From positions 19,675 to 30,279 of the forward strand of contig PLKU01000083.1 of NCBI GenBank assembly GCA_003140705.1: 10,605 bases of DNA, written 5' to 3'. Below, piece after piece: positions 7,571 through 10,605 of the stretch. Origin of the DNA: Acidobacteriaceae bacterium (lineage in GTDB: Bacteria; Acidobacteriota; Terriglobia; Terriglobales; Acidobacteriaceae). The notes under the pieces are model-generated. The model was not told where the DNA came from. It saw only the letters and a program-made list of their open reading frames with translations, and searched no databases. Both the position numbers and the translations under genes were made by a program. Numbering within the stretch: the stretch's first letter is position 1; every line of letters begins with the position of its first letter.

Positions 7571-7621
7571 CACAAAGAGAGACGGCGGCAGAGAAATTCG
7601 CCGCCGCCGTCTCTCTTTGTG
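7571..7621. terminator. Perfect 19-bp inverted repeat between convergent genes, probable bidirectional terminator
   Basis: The arms at 7571-7589 and 7603-7621 are perfectly complementary (CACAAAGAGAGACGGCGGC and its reverse complement) and enclose a 13-base loop. The stem begins 13 bases after the DUF3106 stop and ends 40 bases from the GH3 stop, between two convergent genes. Each strand reads from an A/G-rich outer arm, through a G/C-rich stem tip, into a CTCTCTTTGTG-type outer arm. It could therefore fold in either transcript. It lacks a separate U tract, so it may act as a stabilising 3' end rather than a classical intrinsic terminator. Confidence 0.8.
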
Positions 7622-7660
7622 CTCCGATGATCATTTGCCCGAGAGCTTCAAAGGAACGGT

Positions 7661-9898
7661 CTACTGCGCCAGTTTTAAAGGCGCGCGCAGCCTGATGTCC
7701 CGCGACGACGCCCCAACCTGAATCTCAAATGTGCCCGGCTCGGCTACCCAGTCCTTCTTCACCGGGCTCCAGTAGGAGAATGCCGCGCGGTCCAGCTTGA
7801 ACTCCACAGTCCGCTCTTCGCCTGCCTCCAACTCCAAACGTTGGAAACCCTTGAGCTCATGCACCGGGCGGTCGATCTTCGAGTGGCCGTCGTGGATGTA
7901 AAGCTCGACCACTTCGGCGCCGTCGCGAGCGCCTATGTTCTTCACCTTGAGGCGCACGATGGCCTGCTCCTTGGGGGAGGCCTGACCGGACGCCACTTTG
8001 AGCCCGCTGTACTCAAATGTGGTGTAGCTCAGCCCAAAACCGAACGGAAACAGCGGCTCAACATTTTTTGTGTCGAAGTAGCGATAGCCAACATAAATCC
8101 CCTCGGCATAATCCACCTTTAGGTCTTCGCCCGGGTAGTGGCCATACGCCGGCGAGTCCTCAAATCGCTTCGGCAACGAGACCGGCAGTTTGCCTGACGG
8201 ATTTGCCTCACCAAACAACACCGAAGCCAGTGCGTGTCCACCCTCCTGCCCGCCGTACCACATGTCCAGCAACGCAGGCGTCTTGTCGATCCACTTGGTC
8301 ATGGTCACCGGGTCGCCAGTGTTCACAACCACAACCGTACGCGGATTCACGTTCTCTACCGCCTCAATCAGCTCATCCTGTCCTGGCGGCAAGTCCATGG
8401 TCTTCACATCGGAGCCTTCCGACTCAAGACTCGGATAGCGCCCAACAACAACGACTGCCACGTCGGCGTGCGCCGCCGCGTCTGTCGCTTCCTTCAATGC
8501 CTGGGCGCGCGCCTCGGGCGTGTAATGTGCCGGATCGTCAAAATCCATCCCCACTCCCAGCGCATACTTCACATCCAGCCCACTTCCCGCCTGCTCCTTG
8601 ATTCCATCCAGAGGTGCGATGGCGTACTTGGGCCGCACCAGTGAGCTTCCACCCCCGCCCGTCCTCGCCTCGGCTGCATTCGGCCCAATCACCGCGATGG
8701 AATGAATCTTCGTCCTATCCAGCGGCAGCAGCGCGCCCGCATTCTTTAGCAGAACAATACCTTCCGTCGCCCCTTGCCGCGCCACAGCCTGCTGCGCAGG
8801 AGTATCCACTTCGCCGCCGCCCGGGTGTGGATGATCGAATAATCCGCTTACAAAAATCACGCGCAAAATGCGGCTTACGTTGTCATTGAGCGTGGCCTCG
8901 CTGATGTGCCCGGCCTTCACCTCGGCCAGCACTTTATCGGCCGTCAGCCAACCCGCGCCGCTTCCTGAGCTTTGCATCCGAGGGTTCGTCATCCAGGCCA
9001 GCATCGGAGGTCCACCCGGCATCTCCAGGTCCATGCCCGCGCTCACTGTCGCTGCCGTAGAATACGTGCTGCCCCAGTCGGAGACAACAAAACCCTTGAA
9101 CCCAAATTCCTTTTTCAAAACATCCGTCAGCAGCGGAACGCTCTCGCCACAGTGCACGCCATTCACCTTGTTGTATGCCGACATGACGGTCCAGGCGTCG
9201 GCCTCTTGAACCGCCGCTTTGAAGGCCGGCAGATAAATCTCGTGCAGCGTCCGCTCGTCGATCTGCTCGTCGATGCGGTGCCGTTCAAACTCTTCATTGT
9301 TCGCCGCAAAATGCTTGACGGACGGAATGACGCCTTCGCTTTGAACACCTTTCACGTAGGCCACGCCCAACCGGGCGGCAAGGTAAGGATCCTCGCCGTA
9401 ACCCTCAAAATTGCGACCCCACAATGGCACCCGGTTGATGTTCACGGTCGGCCCCAGAATCATGTCGCGGCCCAGCGCCTTCACCTCTTGCCCAATCGCC
9501 TGGCCTTCCCGCTGCACCAGCTCTGTGTCCCATGTGGCGGCCATGGCCACGCCTGAGGGGAAACTGGTTGAGAGCACTTTCACCGTCGCATTGGCCGCGC
9601 TGGTGACGGCCGAGCTGCCCGCCCACGACCGCACGCCCATCGGCCCATCGGCCATCCTGATCGCGGGAATCCCAAGCCGTTCGATCGGCGCCGACTCCAT
9701 CCATCCCGAACCCGACAGCATCGCAGCCTTCTCTTCTACCGTCATGCGGCTCAGCAGGTCGGCTACACGCCTGTCCGCTGGCAGCTTTGCATCCTTGTAC
9801 TGTGTGTTGGATGGAACATTCTGGCCTTGAAGCACAATGGCCTGCAGACAGGTTGCAACAACAAATGCAGCGAACAACGGAACAAAGGCACGACGCAT
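7661..9898 (-). CDS. Exported glycoside hydrolase family 3 enzyme, probable beta-glucosidase
   Basis: This 745-residue GH3 enzyme should hydrolyse terminal beta-linked sugars from oligosaccharides. The N-terminal (alpha/beta)8 domain (about 45-350) contains RNFEGYGEDPYL (162-173), KHFAANNEE (195-203) and the nucleophile region GFVVSDWG with D274. The C-terminal alpha/beta sandwich (about 380-600) carries ESEGSD, where E494 aligns with the acid/base Glu of family members such as Thermotoga Bgl3B. A fibronectin type III-like domain (about 655-735) ends the protein. Both catalytic residues are present. An N-terminal signal peptide (RR at 2-3, hydrophobic 5-23) suggests export, probably to the periplasm. 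ATG 9898 is chosen for a GGAG ribosome-binding site eight bases upstream (9910-9907) and for the signal peptide. An in-frame ATG at 9946 would bury the signal behind 16 residues. Substrate cannot be fixed from sequence: beta-xylosidase or mixed activity is possible. No transporter or regulator gene is adjacent. Confidence 0.93.
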   Translation of the reverse strand: MRRAFVPLFAAFVVATCLQAIVLQGQNVPSNTQYKDAKLPADRRVADLLSRMTVEEKAAMLSGSGWMESAPIERLGIPAIRMADGPMGVRSWAGSSAVTSAANATVKVLSTSFPSGVAMAATWDTELVQREGQAIGQEVKALGRDMILGPTVNINRVPLWGRNFEGYGEDPYLAARLGVAYVKGVQSEGVIPSVKHFAANNEEFERHRIDEQIDERTLHEIYLPAFKAAVQEADAWTVMSAYNKVNGVHCGESVPLLTDVLKKEFGFKGFVVSDWGSTYSTAATVSAGMDLEMPGGPPMLAWMTNPRMQSSGSGAGWLTADKVLAEVKAGHISEATLNDNVSRILRVIFVSGLFDHPHPGGGEVDTPAQQAVARQGATEGIVLLKNAGALLPLDRTKIHSIAVIGPNAAEARTGGGGSSLVRPKYAIAPLDGIKEQAGSGLDVKYALGVGMDFDDPAHYTPEARAQALKEATDAAAHADVAVVVVGRYPSLESEGSDVKTMDLPPGQDELIEAVENVNPRTVVVVNTGDPVTMTKWIDKTPALLDMWYGGQEGGHALASVLFGEANPSGKLPVSLPKRFEDSPAYGHYPGEDLKVDYAEGIYVGYRYFDTKNVEPLFPFGFGLSYTTFEYSGLKVASGQASPKEQAIVRLKVKNIGARDGAEVVELYIHDGHSKIDRPVHELKGFQRLELEAGEERTVEFKLDRAAFSYWSPVKKDWVAEPGTFEIQVGASSRDIRLRAPLKLAQ

Positions 9899-9945
9899 GA
9901 TTCGGTCTCCAGGAGCAGTTTCTTCCTGCCAGGGTTTCGCGGGCA

Positions 9946-9975
9946 ATGGTAGCGGAAGAGCATGGTATCAAACAA
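9946..9975 (-). promoter_or_regulatory. Weak candidate promoter for the GH3 gene
   Basis: On the minus strand, TTGTTT (9975-9970) and TACCAT (9951-9946) are separated by 18 bases, 47 bases ahead of the start codon. Matches to consensus are three and four of six, so this is only a best guess. I see no LacI- or CRP-like operator over it. Confidence 0.2.
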
Positions 9976-9990
9976 CCCGGGCGCGTAGGC

Positions 9991-10023
9991 GGCTCTTCGA
10001 GAGCCATAGCCCTGGGCTACAAT
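9991..10023 (+). promoter_or_regulatory. Candidate efp promoter with an adjacent inverted repeat
   Basis: TACAAT at 10018-10023 matches the -10 consensus at five of six positions and would start an efp transcript near 10030, about 60 bases before its ATG. No good -35 hexamer precedes it. Instead, a perfect inverted repeat GGCTCT-TCG-AGAGCC (9991-10005) covers the -35 position, compatible with an activator or repressor site. It also lies between the divergent GH3 and efp genes, so it could affect either. Confidence 0.28.
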
Positions 10024-10090
10024 CAAAGATGGGCCAAGGCCAGATTTCTTTGCGGAGCGACCGCAATAAAAGCAAGGAGCTTCAACCTCT

Positions 10091-10605
10091 ATGGCGATTC
10101 CCGCCACTCAAATGCGTCCCGGCATGATCATCAAACACAACGATCAACTTCACCTGGTTTTCAAGGTGGAGCACCGCACCCCCGGCAACCTGCGCGCCTT
10201 TATCCAGGCCAAACTGCGCAACCTCAAGTCCGGCGCTATGTTCGAACACCGATTTCGTTCCGCTGATGCCATCGAAAAGGTGGTTGTGGATGAGGTCGCC
10301 ATGGACTTCCTTTATGCCGATGGAGACGACTACTACTTCATGAACCCCGTGGACTACGAGCAGACTGTGCTGAAGGGTTCCACTCTCGGCGATGCGATCG
10401 AATACCTGACGCCAAACCTTCAGATTAAGGTGAGTTACCATGACGGCCAGGCCGTCGGCATCGAGTTGCCCGCGGCGGTGGAACTCGAAGTGGTTGAAAC
10501 AGAACCGGGCCTCAAATCCGCAACTGCATCCAGCGTGACCAAACCCGCCAAGACCGAAACCGGACTGGTAGTCCAGGTCCCTGCCTTCATCAATGAAGGC
10601 GAAAA
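10091..10605 (+). CDS. efp: Elongation factor P (C-terminus off the right edge)
   Basis: EF-P binds between the P and E sites of the ribosome and rescues ribosomes stalled on consecutive prolines. The window holds 171 complete codons; a typical EF-P has about 185-190, so only the last 15 or so are missing. The N-terminal KOW-like domain (about 1-64) includes the tip loop TPGNLRAF (30-37) followed by AKLRNLKSG. Two OB-type domains follow. The EF-P signature is intact at 151-170: K-P-A, G158, V-Q-V-P, I167, G170. At the tip, where E. coli EF-P has beta-lysylated K34 and Pseudomonas has rhamnosylated R32, this protein has Asn (N33), with R35 two residues on. AAGGAG (10074-10079) lies 11 bases before ATG 10091, slightly long but the only good ribosome-binding site. 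No modification enzyme gene (epmA, epmB or earP) is in the window. Confidence 0.96.
   Translation, partial: MAIPATQMRPGMIIKHNDQLHLVFKVEHRTPGNLRAFIQAKLRNLKSGAMFEHRFRSADAIEKVVVDEVAMDFLYADGDDYYFMNPVDYEQTVLKGSTLGDAIEYLTPNLQIKVSYHDGQAVGIELPAAVELEVVETEPGLKSATASSVTKPAKTETGLVVQVPAFINEGE

Noticed and set aside
9847..9850. VATC lipobox in the GH3 signal peptide (lipoprotein anchoring at C17)
   Set aside because: Thr just before the Cys does not fit the lipobox, and the hydrophobic stretch continues past it to a more likely ordinary cleavage site.
9899..9940. TGGCAG...TGC sequence ahead of the GH3 gene as a sigma-54 promoter
   Set aside because: The GG and GC elements are separated by 12 bases instead of the required 10.

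Overview
The window looks like a piece of chromosome from an Acidobacteriota (Terriglobia-like) bacterium. This is an inference from moderately high GC content, an ECF sigma / zinc-finger anti-sigma / DUF3106 trio, an EF-P with a TPGN-type tip loop, and a large GH3 beta-glycosidase of a polysaccharide-degrading lifestyle. It contains no mobile elements, CRISPR array, phage genes or defence genes that I can support. It reads as ordinary core or near-core genome.

Layout. (1) Positions 1-3747, minus strand: a two-component operon. A 972-residue membrane histidine kinase (PDZ-like sensor, about ten membrane spans, GAF, PAS, HisKA, HATPase) overlaps by 8 bases a sigma-54-activating NtrC-type response regulator, which runs off the left edge. 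A plausible promoter with an inverted repeat in its spacer lies at 3853-3882. (2) Positions 4107-4811, minus: a monocistronic L-ribulose-5-phosphate 4-epimerase (araD), apparently expressed from a very short leader. (3) Positions 5061-5135, minus: tRNA-Val(CAC) with an encoded CCA end. (4) Positions 5551-7558, plus: an operon of ECF sigma factor, membrane-anchored zinc-binding anti-sigma factor, and a secreted DUF3106 protein whose C-terminal half is seven exact 18-residue repeats. (5) Positions 7571-7621: a perfect 19-bp stem that probably terminates transcription from both sides. (6) Positions 7661-9898, minus: an exported GH3 beta-glycosidase. (7) From 10091, plus, divergent from it: elongation factor P, cut off by the right edge.

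How the genes work together. The kinase probably passes phosphate to the adjacent regulator, which would switch on sigma-54 promoters elsewhere. The ECF/anti-sigma pair should form an envelope-signal module, with the DUF3106 protein as a periplasmic partner or effector. The GH3 enzyme releases sugars from oligosaccharides outside the cytoplasm. AraD feeds arabinose-derived ribulose-5-phosphate into the pentose phosphate pathway, so both fit growth on plant-type glycans, though nothing shows that they are co-regulated. tRNA-Val and EF-P are translation housekeeping. The points most worth a second look are the EF-P with Asn at the usual modification site, the seven-unit repeat protein, and the PDZ-bearing kinase paired with a GAFTSA regulator.
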